The notes below the pieces were generated by a model. The model had not been told where the DNA came from. It ran no database searches and worked only from the letters and a program-made list of their open reading frames with translations. This document shows, piece after piece, positions 8,436 to 15,921 of a stretch of DNA of 33,860 nucleotides. Source of the DNA: Oryzihumus sp036391795 (GTDB taxonomy: Bacteria > Actinomycetota > Actinomycetes > Actinomycetales > Dermatophilaceae). How positions within the stretch are numbered: position 1 is the first letter of the stretch; the number at the start of each line of letters is the position of its first letter. The stretch covers positions 1 to 33,860 of the forward strand of contig NZ_DASVZH010000143.1 in the NCBI RefSeq assembly GCF_036391795.1, written 5' to 3'. A program made the translations under genes and the position numbers.

Positions 8436-8936
8436 TCACACCGGCCGGACGAAGGCGTCCTTGCCGGTGGCGTGCTCGATCTGCGTCTCGGCCGTCGCGA
8501 GCAGCGTGTCGGCCAGGTGCCGCAGCGCCCGGGCCACGGCGACCTCGTCACCGATCGTCGTCGCGGGGTCGTCCTCCGTGGAGCGGTGGCTGTGCCCGTG
8601 GGTGGCGAAGTGGTCGCCCGGCCCGGCCAGCAGGACCGCCGACGCGTCCGTGTCGTCACCCTGCTCGAACACCGAGATCTGGACCCGCCACTGCTTGACC
8701 GGTGTTCGCTCCTCCACCGGGGCGCCGGTGCCACCGCGGTGGTGCAGGTCCTCGTCCGGGGCGTGCACGATTGCGTCCGGCCCGGGGAACACGAGCGCCT
8801 CGTGCCCGTCGCTCCACCGCACCAGGTAGGGCGGTGCGCCGTTCGCCCCACGCACCTCGAGGATCTCGCCGTCACGCACCGCGCCCTCGGTCCGGTTGGC
8901 GGCGAGGACCAGGCGGTCGCCCTTGTGGCCCTTCAT
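8436..8936 (-). CDS. DUF1918-DUF1876 fusion, candidate ribosome-hibernation/stress protein
   Basis: A 166-residue protein. The first 60 residues fit DUF1918: a small barrel with 'GDRLV', 'GEILEVRG', 'PPYLVRWSDGHE' and 'FPGPDA'. From about residue 78 it fits DUF1876, with 'KQWRVQISVFEQGDDTDASAVL', split by me here into recognisable pieces WRV-x-I and D-x-SAVL, then a long C-terminal helix. DUF1876 includes M. tuberculosis Rv1738, a strongly DosR-induced protein whose fold has been compared with ribosome hibernation factors. The gene starts two bases after the Hsp20 stop, which implies coupling. Fusion of the two domains in one chain is a point of interest. The hibernation role is inference from Rv1738. 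Confidence 0.85.
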   Translation of the reverse strand: MKGHKGDRLVLAANRTEGAVRDGEILEVRGANGAPPYLVRWSDGHEALVFPGPDAIVHAPDEDLHHRGGTGAPVEERTPVKQWRVQISVFEQGDDTDASAVLLAGPGDHFATHGHSHRSTEDDPATTIGDEVAVARALRHLADTLLATAETQIEHATGKDAFVRPV

Positions 8937-8938
8937 CG

Positions 8939-9424
8939 TCAGGACCCCGCGCGGTGGACGGCGATCTCACGCGTCTCGGCGGTCGGTGCCGGCGCGGGCA
9001 CCCGCACCTCGAGGATGCCGTCCTGGTAGGTCGCGGCGATCGCCTCTGGGTCGATGCCCCGTGGCACCCGCAGCCGCCGGGTCATGCTCCCGTAGTGGAA
9101 CTCGGTGCGCCGGTTTCCCTCGTTCTCCTCGGTGCGCTCGTCGCGACGCTCGGCCGAGATCGTCAGCACGTCGTCCTCCAGCGTGACGTGGACGTCCTTG
9201 TCGGGGTCGATGCCGGGTAGCTCGGCGCGCACCACGAGGAACCCGTCCTCGGTGGTCTCCTCGACCCGGATCATGCCGGTGGTGCGCTCCATCAGGTCGC
9301 TCAGCTCGTGGCTGAGCAGGTCACCGAGGGGCCAACCCATCCGGAAGTCCTCGAACGCGCGAAGTCGTTGTGCCAGAGCCGAACCCGGCGCGGGCTTGGT
9401 GGGGTGGGCAGCAGTCTTGGGCAT
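8939..9424 (-). CDS. Hsp20/alpha-crystallin small heat shock protein
   Basis: A 161-residue protein. A short N-terminal arm with 'FEDFRMGWPLGDLL' is followed by the alpha-crystallin domain (about 45-140), containing 'RAELPGIDPDKDV', 'LTISAERR', 'FHYGSMTRRLRVP' and 'DGILEVRVP'. It is an ATP-independent holdase that forms oligomers. The start is supported by GAGGAGAA upstream. It heads an operon with the DUF1918/DUF1876 and SHOCT genes. Operator 2 and a well-spaced -10 lie 42-84 bp upstream. M. tuberculosis HspX (Acr), a hallmark of the DosR regulon, is the functional parallel, although similarity alone does not prove orthology. Confidence 0.94.
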   Translation of the reverse strand: MPKTAAHPTKPAPGSALAQRLRAFEDFRMGWPLGDLLSHELSDLMERTTGMIRVEETTEDGFLVVRAELPGIDPDKDVHVTLEDDVLTISAERRDERTEENEGNRRTEFHYGSMTRRLRVPRGIDPEAIAATYQDGILEVRVPAPAPTAETREIAVHRAGS

Positions 9425-9494
9425 CGGGTTCTCCTCGTCCGTGGGCGTCGTCCCCTGTCTCCTTCAGCCTTGTCGGGGCCGGTGCGGCATGTCA

Positions 9495-9508
9495 GAGACG
9501 AAGGTCCT
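9495..9508 (-). promoter_or_regulatory. DevR/DosR-like operator 2 (hsp20 operon)
   Basis: On the minus strand AGGACCTTCGTCTC followed by TGA; the most degenerate of the set but with the invariant GGAC core. The -10 hexamer AAGGCT (9471-9466) ends 35.5 bp from the box centre. The predicted start near 9459 gives a 35-nt leader with a GAGGAGAA Shine-Dalgarno. Confidence 0.65.
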
Positions 9509-9644
9509 GACGGCCCCCTGGCCGGTGCCGGCAGCCGCGAGGGGGCTGGCCGGTGCGCCGCGCGGCGCGTATGCAGCGCGGCGCGCGGGTGCGCCCGGTC
9601 GCCGCACTGCCGGGGGACGGCCACCGGGAGGCGTGCACCCGGCA

Positions 9645-9676
9645 CACAGGGAAGCGGCCGGGGCCGCTGCCCTGTG
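9645..9676 (-). terminator. Hairpin terminator after the 83-residue gene
   Basis: CACAGGG (9645-9651) pairs with CCCTGTG (9670-9676), and inside it GCGGCC (9654-9659) pairs with GGCCGC (9662-9667), with a small AA/TG internal loop. It lies 24 bp past the stop of the leftward 83-residue gene and before the hsp20 promoter. Positions 9520-9640 between these show nothing else I can name. Confidence 0.6.
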
Positions 9677-9699
9677 ACAGCCAGCGGGTGGGGGAGGGT

Positions 9700-9951
9700 T
9701 CAGCTGTGGCCGGGGAGCCCGAGCCGGCGACGGGCCATGGTCTCCGCCGCGTCGGCGAGGCCGGCGCGGACGCCGGCGCGGAGGAGCTCCTCGCGGCAGC
9801 GCAGCACGCAGGCGATGACCGATCCGGCTGACCGGACGGGGTAGGCCTCGCGCACGAGCACGGCGGTCACGTCGGTGAGGTGGCGGCGTTCCTCGCGGAT
9901 CAGGTCGGCGAGGTCGTGGTAGGTGGCCTGGGGAACGGAGGCAAGCGGCAT
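9700..9951 (-). CDS. Unknown 83-residue helical protein under operator control
   Basis: I do not recognise a family. The frame is open back to 10056, but that would read through operator 3. The ATG at 9951 has AAGGA seven bases upstream, so I take it as the start. The product is short, mixed-charge and apparently all helical, with two cysteines and no signal peptide or membrane span. It is transcribed alone, from operator 3 and the best -10 in the set (TAGGCT), and ends at a hairpin. The promoter arrangement argues that it is a real dormancy-induced gene. Confidence 0.75.
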   Translation of the reverse strand: MPLASVPQATYHDLADLIREERRHLTDVTAVLVREAYPVRSAGSVIACVLRCREELLRAGVRAGLADAAETMARRRLGLPGHS

Positions 9952-10049
9952 GAGCGGGTCCTTCGTGGCGCCCCTGCCCTCAACCCGCCGCACGCGGCGG
10001 GCGCGTTCGTGTCTGAGGGAGCCTAACGACCGCGGGCCGCGACGAAAAG

Positions 10050-10063
10050 GGTACAAAGGTCCC
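10050..10063 (-). promoter_or_regulatory. DevR/DosR-like operator 3 (83-residue protein)
   Basis: On the minus strand GGGACCTTTGTACC, continued by CT. The -10 TAGGCT (10025-10020) is a full TANNNT match and ends 36.5 bp from the box centre. The predicted start is near 10013, with a leader of about 62 nt. The box lies just downstream of the ABC permease stop codon. Confidence 0.75.
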
Positions 10064-10078
10064 TGTTCTGGACGGGGG

Positions 10079-10951
10079 TCAGGTGGTGCGCAGGTCCCGG
10101 CGGTGCAGCAGCAGCGTCGCGGCGGCGAGCAGGACGAGCGTGAGCGCGGTCAGGGACAGCGCCCCTCCGGTGTCGAAACCGTGGGCCAGCGGCCGGTTGC
10201 TCAGCGCCCAGTGGAACGGGGACCAGTGCTGCCACGGCGCCAGCCAGTCGGCCAGGGGACCCAGCGTCTCGACGAGGAAGGCCAGCAGGGCCAGGCCGAT
10301 CGCCGCTCCCGTGGCCGCCCCGCGACGGCCCGTGAACGCCCCGACGGCCAGGGCGAAGGCGCCGAACATCAACGCGAGGAGGCTCACCTGCGCCGTCGCG
10401 GCGAGCAGGTGCCCGGTGTCGAGGTGCAGTCCCACCGGACCGGAGCCGATGAGCAGCGAGAGCACCAGGACGACGTCGATGGCGAGGACGCCCAGCACCA
10501 TCGCCGCCGCCTTGCCGGCCAGCACCGCGCCCCGGGCCACCGGGAGGGAGAACAGCAGGTCGGCGGTGCCGTGCTCCTCCTCGCCGGCGGTGGCCGCCGC
10601 TCCCGCGCCGACCGCGACCGAGATGAGCACGATCGGCACCATGAGGGAGAACAGCTCGGCGTGGACGTAGCCCGACGCGGTGGCGTAGTTGTCGAGGCCG
10701 AACGCCTGCCGCAGGCCCTCGGGGTACTGCGACAGGAAGTCCTGCATCGTCTTCTGGGAGCGCGCGACCGAGGGGTACACCGACAGCAGCAGGACGCTGA
10801 GCAGCGCGATCGCGACGCCCCACCCCACCAGCGAGTGCCACCGCTCGGCCAGGGCGCGCCCGCAGACCGCGAGGGCCTGCCGGCCGGCGCGCGGGGTGAC
10901 CAGCTCGTGCTCGGTGGTGGCCGGCATCACCGGCTGGACTGCGGCGCTCAT
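10079..10951 (-). CDS. ABC-2 type membrane permease
   Basis: A 290-residue integral membrane protein with about six hydrophobic spans (near residues 42-62, 105-125, 145-168, 188-210, 215-235 and 265-285). 'EEEHGTADLLFSLPVAR' between spans 2 and 3 is the ABC-2 exporter signature region; I cite only its core, EHGTADLL and LPV. The ATG at 10951 follows a G-rich Shine-Dalgarno, 13 bp after the stop of the ATPase gene, so the two form one exporter. The substrate is unknown. Sharing a transcription unit with a USP under operator 4 suggests the exporter is induced in the same state. Confidence 0.88.
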   Translation of the reverse strand: MSAAVQPVMPATTEHELVTPRAGRQALAVCGRALAERWHSLVGWGVAIALLSVLLLSVYPSVARSQKTMQDFLSQYPEGLRQAFGLDNYATASGYVHAELFSLMVPIVLISVAVGAGAAATAGEEEHGTADLLFSLPVARGAVLAGKAAAMVLGVLAIDVVLVLSLLIGSGPVGLHLDTGHLLAATAQVSLLALMFGAFALAVGAFTGRRGAATGAAIGLALLAFLVETLGPLADWLAPWQHWSPFHWALSNRPLAHGFDTGGALSLTALTLVLLAAATLLLHRRDLRTT

Positions 10952-10964
10952 GTGCTCACCACCC

Positions 10965-11945
10965 TCACGTCGCGCTCGCGGCCTGCGGGCCGGGCGTCCC
11001 CGGGGCCGGGCCGGCCGAGACGTAGCCGACGAAGGCGTCCTCGAGGTCGGGCTCATGCGTGTGCACGTCGACCACCCCGTGGGCCGTGGCCAGGCGCAGC
11101 AGCTCGGTCAGCGGCCCGGTGACGCTGCACGACGCCCGCCCGCCGGCGACGTGCAGGTCGGCGACCCCCGGGACGTCCGCCAGGCCCGGCGGCGCGTCCC
11201 GGGGGAAGTCCAGCTCGATCCGGCGCCGGGCCTTGCCCCGCAGCGCCTCGATGTCGTCGACGACCAGCAGGTGGCCGCGGGCCACGATCGCGGCACGGTC
11301 GGCGACCTGCTCGACCTCGGCCAGCACGTGGGAGGACAGGAACACGGTGGCCCCCCGCGCCACGAGCTCGCGCAGGACGACGTGGAACTCCACCTGGACC
11401 AGCGGGTCCAGCCCGGTGGTGGGCTCGTCGAGCACCAGCAGGTCCGGCTCGTGCATGAGCGCCTGGATCAGCCCGAGCTTCTGCCGGTTGCCCTTGGACA
11501 GCTCGCGCACCCGGGGCCGCAGGTCGAGGTCGAAGCGCTCGGCGAGGGTGCGCCAGGCCCGCTCGGGCACGCCCCCACGCAGCAGCGAGAGGTGACCGAG
11601 CACGTCGTGGCCGCGCATGCGCTCCCACAGCGACAGGTCACCGGGGACGTAGCCCAGGTGTGCCCGGATGCGGGGCCCCGTCGTGGCCAGGTCCATCCCG
11701 AACAGGCTGGCCCGCCCGGCGGTGGGGTGGATCAGGCCGAGCAGGAGCCGGATCGTGGTGGTCTTGCCCGCGCCGTTCGGGCCGAGGAAGCCGAAGACCT
11801 CGCCGACCCCGACCTGCAGGTCCAGGTCCTCGATGCCGACGGCCTGGCCATAGCGCTTGGTCAGCCCCACCGTCTCCACGGCGAGCCCCTCGGCCCGGGG
11901 GGCCCGGGCCGGTATGCCGGTCGCCCGGGTCGCGGTGGAGCTCAC
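10965..11945 (-). CDS. ABC transporter ATP-binding protein
   Basis: A 326-residue ATPase with Walker A GPNGAGKTT (about 55-63), signature LSKGNRQK in place of LSGGQ, Walker B 'LLVLDEPTTGLDP' and the switch His in 'SSH'. This signature variant is common in DrrA/CcmA-like drug or lipid exporter ATPases. The last 90 residues are a C-terminal extension. I chose the GTG at 11945 because of a GAGGCAG Shine-Dalgarno; a GTG nearer the ATPase fold would remove about 22 residues of Pro/Ala-rich lead. It starts 25 bp after the USP stop and is followed by its permease. Confidence 0.9.
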   Translation of the reverse strand: MSSTATRATGIPARAPRAEGLAVETVGLTKRYGQAVGIEDLDLQVGVGEVFGFLGPNGAGKTTTIRLLLGLIHPTAGRASLFGMDLATTGPRIRAHLGYVPGDLSLWERMRGHDVLGHLSLLRGGVPERAWRTLAERFDLDLRPRVRELSKGNRQKLGLIQALMHEPDLLVLDEPTTGLDPLVQVEFHVVLRELVARGATVFLSSHVLAEVEQVADRAAIVARGHLLVVDDIEALRGKARRRIELDFPRDAPPGLADVPGVADLHVAGGRASCSVTGPLTELLRLATAHGVVDVHTHEPDLEDAFVGYVSAGPAPGTPGPQAASAT

Positions 11946-11970
11946 GGCGCTGCCTCGTCCCGGCTGCCGG

Positions 11971-12855
11971 TCAGGCCAGCGGGACGACGCTGGAGGCGCT
12001 CTCGGTCTCGCTGACCGTCGCCGGGCGGACGGGCGCGGTGGCCGGGACCTCGGGGGGAAGGACGACGACCGGGCAGCGACCGTGCACGAACGAGATGTGG
12101 TGCAGCGCGGCATACGGCAGGACCAGCAGGTCCCGTGAGCGGGTCCTGGCCTGGAGCACGTCGCGGGCGTGGCCCGAGGCCAGGGACTCGGTGACCCGGA
12201 CGGTGCCCCCGGCGATCTGCTCGAGGCGCTGGCGCATCTTGGCGTGCCGGTCGCGGGCCTCCTCGCGGACCCGCAGGTCCAGCTCGGGGTAGGAGGGCAC
12301 GATCGGCTCGAGGTACCACGAGTCGATGAGGTGGACGTCGGCGTGGTCGCGCTGCGCCTGGCGGACCGCCCAGCGGAAGGTGGAGCCCTCGGGGTCGAGG
12401 GTGCCGCTGACGAGGACGCGCTCGACCGGACCGGGGGCGGCGGACGGGCCGACCACCGCCACCGGGCAGGGCGCGTGGCGCACGCAGTAGCGGCTCACGC
12501 TGCCGGACATGGCCCCCAGCGCCCCCACGTGGCCGGCGGAGCCGACCACCAGCAGGGAGGACCCGCGGGCGGCCTCGACCAGCGTCGGCCCGGCGCGGCC
12601 CTCCAGCATCACCACCGAGGCCTGGTCCTCCTCGAGCCCCGCGTCGGCGAGGGCGTCGGCCATCATCGCGGCCCGCTCGGCCGCCGGGGGCATGACCTCA
12701 TGGGAGGCGACCCCGGCGTGCCACACCGTGACGAGGCGCAGCTGGGCGCCGGAGCGTCGCGCCTCCTCGGCTGCCCACCGCAGCGCCGCCGTGGCGCGGG
12801 AGGTGAGGTCGCTGCCGACCGTGATCACGGGGTGGGGGACATCGGGCGCGTCCAT
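11971..12855 (-). CDS. Tandem-domain universal stress protein
   Basis: A 294-residue protein with an ATG start and a strong AGGAGG seven bases upstream. The first USP domain (8-145) keeps an ATP loop, 'GSAGHVG' followed by SGSVS. The second (150-275) ends in 'LPYAALHH' and 'VHGRCPVVVLP' and has lost the glycines of the loop, so it probably does not bind nucleotide. It is the first gene of a three-gene unit with an ABC exporter. Operator 4 lies 69 bp upstream. Confidence 0.92.
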   Translation of the reverse strand: MDAPDVPHPVITVGSDLTSRATAALRWAAEEARRSGAQLRLVTVWHAGVASHEVMPPAAERAAMMADALADAGLEEDQASVVMLEGRAGPTLVEAARGSSLLVVGSAGHVGALGAMSGSVSRYCVRHAPCPVAVVGPSAAPGPVERVLVSGTLDPEGSTFRWAVRQAQRDHADVHLIDSWYLEPIVPSYPELDLRVREEARDRHAKMRQRLEQIAGGTVRVTESLASGHARDVLQARTRSRDLLVLPYAALHHISFVHGRCPVVVLPPEVPATAPVRPATVSETESASSVVPLA

Positions 12856-12923
12856 CAGGGGGCCTCCTGGCTGCGGCGTGGGGGAGTGTGCCCACGGTCG
12901 CCCGGACGGGGCGCCGGGAGGCA

Positions 12924-12937
12924 GGGCCCAAGGTCCC
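12924..12937 (-). promoter_or_regulatory. DevR/DosR-like operator 4 (USP-ABC exporter operon)
   Basis: On the minus strand GGGACCTTGGGCCC followed by TGC, the same 14 bases as operator 5. The -10 GACCGT (12899-12894) ends 36.5 bp from the centre. The predicted start near 12887 gives a 32-nt leader with AGGAGG. Confidence 0.8.
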
Positions 12938-12984
12938 CCGGGAGGCTGCGGCGCGGGTCGGCGGCCCGGGCGGGGTCGCCGGGC

Positions 12985-14367
12985 TCAGGCCGGGTCGATC
13001 CGGACCTTCTCGCCGAGCCGGGGCACGACGGCGGTCCAGTCGAGCTCGTCTCGGATCCGCCCGGCCAGCGCGGCGGCGGACGGTGGCTCCCCGTGCACCA
13101 CGTAGACCGTCTCCGGGGGCTCGGGCAGCCGGCGCAGCCACGCGAGCACCTCCCCGGAGTCGGCGTGGACGGAGAACTCCTCGTCCACGAGCACCTCCGC
13201 GCGCACCGGGACGTAGCGGCCGAACATCTTCAGCTGCCGAGCCCCCTCGGCCAGGTCCCGGCCGCGGGTGCCGACCGCCTGGTAGCCGGTGAGCACCACG
13301 GTGTTGCGACGTTCGGGCAGCAGGTGCCGCAGGTGGTGCACGACCCGCCCGCCGGTGGCCATGCCCGAGGCGGAGACGATGACGCAGGGCTCCTCGGGGA
13401 AGTTCAGCGCGACCGACTCCTGCACGCTGCGGACCGCGTGGACCCGGGGCAGCTCGAACAGGCGCGGCCCCACGTCGGGGCGCAGCTCGGCGCGCAGTCC
13501 CGGGCGGGCGTAGACCTCCAGCGCGGCCAGCGCCATCGGGCTGTCGACGTAGACCGGCAGGTCGGGGACCTCACGCCGGGCCAGCAGGTCGCTGATGGCG
13601 CGCAGGACCAGCTCGGTGCGGTCGACCGCGAACGCCGGGACCACCACGGCGCCCCCGAGCCGCTCGGCCCGGCGCATCGCCTCGGCGAGCACGGCGTGCG
13701 GCGGGCGTCCCGGCGCGGGGTGGGTGCGGTCGCCATAGGTGGACTCCACCACCACCGTGCGCGCCGCCGGCGGGTCCTCCCTGGGCAGCAGCAGCGGGTG
13801 GGTGGGCCGGCCCAGGTCGCCGGAGAACAGGACCGAGGAGCCGTCGACGTCGACGCGGGAGGACGCGGATCCCAGGATGTGCCCGGCCCGGGTGAGGTTG
13901 AGCGTGATCCCGTCGGCCAGGGGCACCGGCAGCGTGTAGTCGCACGGGCACAGGGCCTCGATCGCCCGCTCGGCGTCGGCACCGTCATACAACGGCATCG
14001 GCTTGTCGTGGCGGGAGTACCCGGCCTCGCGCGCGTGCTCGGCGTCCTCCTCCTGCAGGTGGGCGCTGTCGCGCAGCACGATGGCCGCCAGGGCAGCGGT
14101 GCCCTCGGTGCACCAGGCCGGTCCGGTGAACCCTTGCCGGACCAGCGCCGGCAGGTAGCCGCAGTGGTCCAGGTGCGCGTGGCTGAGCACGACGTTGCCG
14201 ATGCTGGCCGGGTCGACGGCGAAGGGGTCCCAGTTGCGCCGGCGCCACTCGCGCTCGCCCTGGTACAGGCCGCAGTCCACCAGCACCCTCTGCGTGCCGC
14301 GCTCGAGGAGGAACGCGCTGCCGGTGACCGTGCCGGCCGCCCCCAGGAAGGTCAAGGTGGTCCCCAT
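12985..14367 (-). CDS. Beta-CASP metallo-hydrolase, RNA-processing exonuclease family
   Basis: About 460 residues. The metallo-beta-lactamase motif HAHLDH, a 'GHILGS' segment, 'FSGDLGR' and 'ESTYGDR' supply the metal ligands. A beta-CASP domain follows ('VVVPAFAVDRTE', 'YVDSPMA', 'VSASGMATGGRV'). A C-terminal RMMBL-like part has 'FSVHAD' and 'VVHGEP'. This is the COG1236/CPSF73-like family of RNA endo/exonucleases. Two in-frame ATGs lie at 14376 and 14367, neither with a Shine-Dalgarno. Operator 5 places a -10 (CACCAT) over the first ATG and the transcript start one base from the second, so I use 14367 and expect a leaderless mRNA. An RNase induced in hypoxia could remodel mRNA pools; that is inference. 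Confidence 0.9.
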   Translation of the reverse strand: MGTTLTFLGAAGTVTGSAFLLERGTQRVLVDCGLYQGEREWRRRNWDPFAVDPASIGNVVLSHAHLDHCGYLPALVRQGFTGPAWCTEGTAALAAIVLRDSAHLQEEDAEHAREAGYSRHDKPMPLYDGADAERAIEALCPCDYTLPVPLADGITLNLTRAGHILGSASSRVDVDGSSVLFSGDLGRPTHPLLLPREDPPAARTVVVESTYGDRTHPAPGRPPHAVLAEAMRRAERLGGAVVVPAFAVDRTELVLRAISDLLARREVPDLPVYVDSPMALAALEVYARPGLRAELRPDVGPRLFELPRVHAVRSVQESVALNFPEEPCVIVSASGMATGGRVVHHLRHLLPERRNTVVLTGYQAVGTRGRDLAEGARQLKMFGRYVPVRAEVLVDEEFSVHADSGEVLAWLRRLPEPPETVYVVHGEPPSAAALAGRIRDELDWTAVVPRLGEKVRIDPA

Positions 14368-14404
14368 GGTCGTCATGGTGCGGGCGCCGTGCCGGTGGGC
14401 TGCC

Positions 14405-14418
14405 GGGCCCAAGGTCCC
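14405..14418 (-). promoter_or_regulatory. DevR/DosR-like operator 5 (beta-CASP hydrolase)
   Basis: On the minus strand GGGACCTTGGGCCC. The -10 CACCAT (14380-14375) ends 36.5 bp from the centre and overlaps the upstream ATG of the hydrolase. The predicted start, near 14368, is one base from the second ATG. It forms a divergent pair with operator 6, centre to centre 39 bp. Confidence 0.8.
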
Positions 14419-14443
14419 CTCCCTGACCCTCAGGGGGCCCCGG

Positions 14444-14457
14444 GGGACGTTCGGCCC
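14444..14457 (+). promoter_or_regulatory. DevR/DosR-like operator 6 (short USP)
   Basis: GGGACGTTCGGCCC followed by TGA. The -10 CACAGT (14482-14487) ends 36.5 bp from the centre, and its T is seven bases before the A of the ATG at 14494. This predicts a leaderless transcript, and no Shine-Dalgarno is present. Confidence 0.8.
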
Positions 14458-14493
14458 TGATCGTCCGACCGCCCCGTTGCTCACAGTTGGCTC

Positions 14494-14922
14494 ATGACTC
14501 TGTACGAGGCAGCCGCCGGCCCGGCGCCGGCCCGGAGCCCGCTCGCGGGTGACGTGGTCGCCGGCCTGGTGCACAACGGCTCCGCGGAGGCGGTGGCGCG
14601 TGCTGCCGTGCGTGAAGCGGTGCGTCGCGGCTGCCGGGTGCGCTTCATCCAGGTGCTGCCACCGGGGCTGAACGAGGAGGACCGGGCCGACGCCGACCGC
14701 GGCACGTTCCGGGCGGCGCTGCGCGCCCTGCGGGGCCAGTCGCGGGTTCCCTGCTCGTTCGAGGTGCTCGAGGGGGAGGCCGGCCGGATCCTGTGCGAGC
14801 GCAGCCGGCAGGCCGGGATCCTCGTCATCGGCCGCGACCTGCCCGACGCGGTGGACCACGTCGCCGGCTACTGCCAGGTGCACGCCGACTGCGACGTCCT
14901 GACGGTCGCCCACCTCGAGTAG
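14494..14922 (+). CDS. Short, divergent single-domain universal stress protein
   Basis: A 142-residue protein with one USP-like fold: 'VVAGLVHNGSAEAV' at the first strand, a helix with 'REAVRRGCRVRFIQVL', and a final strand 'CDVLTVAHLE' (given in parts). The region that should hold G-x2-G-x9-GS reads 'IGRDLPDAVDHVAGY', so the ATP loop is missing and it is probably a non-nucleotide-binding USP. It is transcribed alone from operator 6 and ends at a hairpin. No Shine-Dalgarno precedes the ATG, which fits the predicted leaderless mRNA. Confidence 0.85.
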   Translation: MTLYEAAAGPAPARSPLAGDVVAGLVHNGSAEAVARAAVREAVRRGCRVRFIQVLPPGLNEEDRADADRGTFRAALRALRGQSRVPCSFEVLEGEAGRILCERSRQAGILVIGRDLPDAVDHVAGYCQVHADCDVLTVAHLE

Positions 14923-14942
14923 CCCTCCACCCCACACACAGC

Positions 14943-14979
14943 CCACCGGCCGGCCTCCCCTGCGGGAGCCGGCCGGTGG
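14943..14979. terminator. Hairpin between convergent USP genes
   Basis: A perfect 12-bp stem, CCACCGGCCGGC (14943-14954) with GCCGGCCGGTGG (14968-14979), encloses a 13-base loop that can pair further with a bulge. It sits in the 91-bp gap between two convergent USP genes and can serve both directions. Confidence 0.75.
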
Positions 14980-15013
14980 TCAGTGGTGCACCCCCGGGTA
15001 TGCCGGGTGGGGG

Positions 15014-15895
15014 CTACGCGGTCGGGCGCACCACGGCAACGGGGCAGTGCGCACCGCGCAACACGCCCTGGCTGACCGAGCCGAGCAACAGCCCGGTGAA
15101 GCCGCCCTTGCCGCGGCTGCCGACCACCATGAGGTCGGCACCGGCGGACTGGGCGATGAGCGACTCGACCGGGAACTCCTGCAGGACCAGCTCGCGCACG
15201 TCGACGTCGGGGTACTTCTCGCGCCACCCGGCGAGGGCCTCGGCCAGCAGCAGCCGGCCGGACTCTGCCACGTCCGCGGGGCCCTGGGCCTCGGCGGTCC
15301 CGGCGATCTCCCCCTCGGAGATCTGAAGCCACCAGCAGTGCACGGCGGTCAGGCCGGTGCCCCGCGAGGACGCCTGGGCGAAGGCGTAGCCGATCGCGGC
15401 GGCGGAGGACTCCGAGCCGTCGACACCGACCACGACCCGGCCGGCCTGCGGGCCCTCCTCCGTCGCGCCGCCGTGGACGACGACCACCGGGCAGTGCGCG
15501 TGCATGGCGACGGTCAGGGACACCGTGCCGAGCAGGACGCCGGCGACGGCGCCCCGCCCGCGGGCCCCGACCACCACCGCGCCGGCGCGCTGGGAGGCCG
15601 CGACGAGCTCACCGGCGGCCGAGCCGAGCGGGACGTCCCACGTCAGCTTCAGGTCGCTGTCCAAGGCGCGCACCCGGGCCACGGCCGCCTCGACCACCTC
15701 GTCCGTGCGGGCCAGCGACTCGGGCCGCTCCGGCGGCGCGGCGAGCCACAGCTCGTGGAAGTAGGCGTGCAGCAGGTGCAGCGGCAGCCCGCGGCGGGAG
15801 GCCTCCTCCACTGCCCACTCCAGCGCGGCCATGCCGGTGGGCGAGCTGTCGAGGCCGACGACGATGCTGCCGTGTGGGACCGGGGTGCGGGGCAT
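15014..15895 (-). CDS. Tandem-domain universal stress protein
   Basis: A 293-residue protein. Both USP domains keep complete ATP loops: 'GARGRG' to 'LGTVS' in the first, 'GSRGKG' to 'LGSVS' in the second. It is the most canonical USP in the window. The ATG at 15895 has GAGGAGAG six bases upstream and lies 26 bp after the alcohol dehydrogenase stop, so the two genes form an operon under operator 7. Confidence 0.94.
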   Translation of the reverse strand: MPRTPVPHGSIVVGLDSSPTGMAALEWAVEEASRRGLPLHLLHAYFHELWLAAPPERPESLARTDEVVEAAVARVRALDSDLKLTWDVPLGSAAGELVAASQRAGAVVVGARGRGAVAGVLLGTVSLTVAMHAHCPVVVVHGGATEEGPQAGRVVVGVDGSESSAAAIGYAFAQASSRGTGLTAVHCWWLQISEGEIAGTAEAQGPADVAESGRLLLAEALAGWREKYPDVDVRELVLQEFPVESLIAQSAGADLMVVGSRGKGGFTGLLLGSVSQGVLRGAHCPVAVVRPTA

Positions 15896-15921
15896 GTGAC
15901 TCTCCTCGGGGTGGTGGGAGC

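Noticed and set aside
9952..10056. N-terminal extension of the 83-residue protein
   Set aside because: It would run through operator 3 and its -10; the ATG at 9951 has the Shine-Dalgarno.
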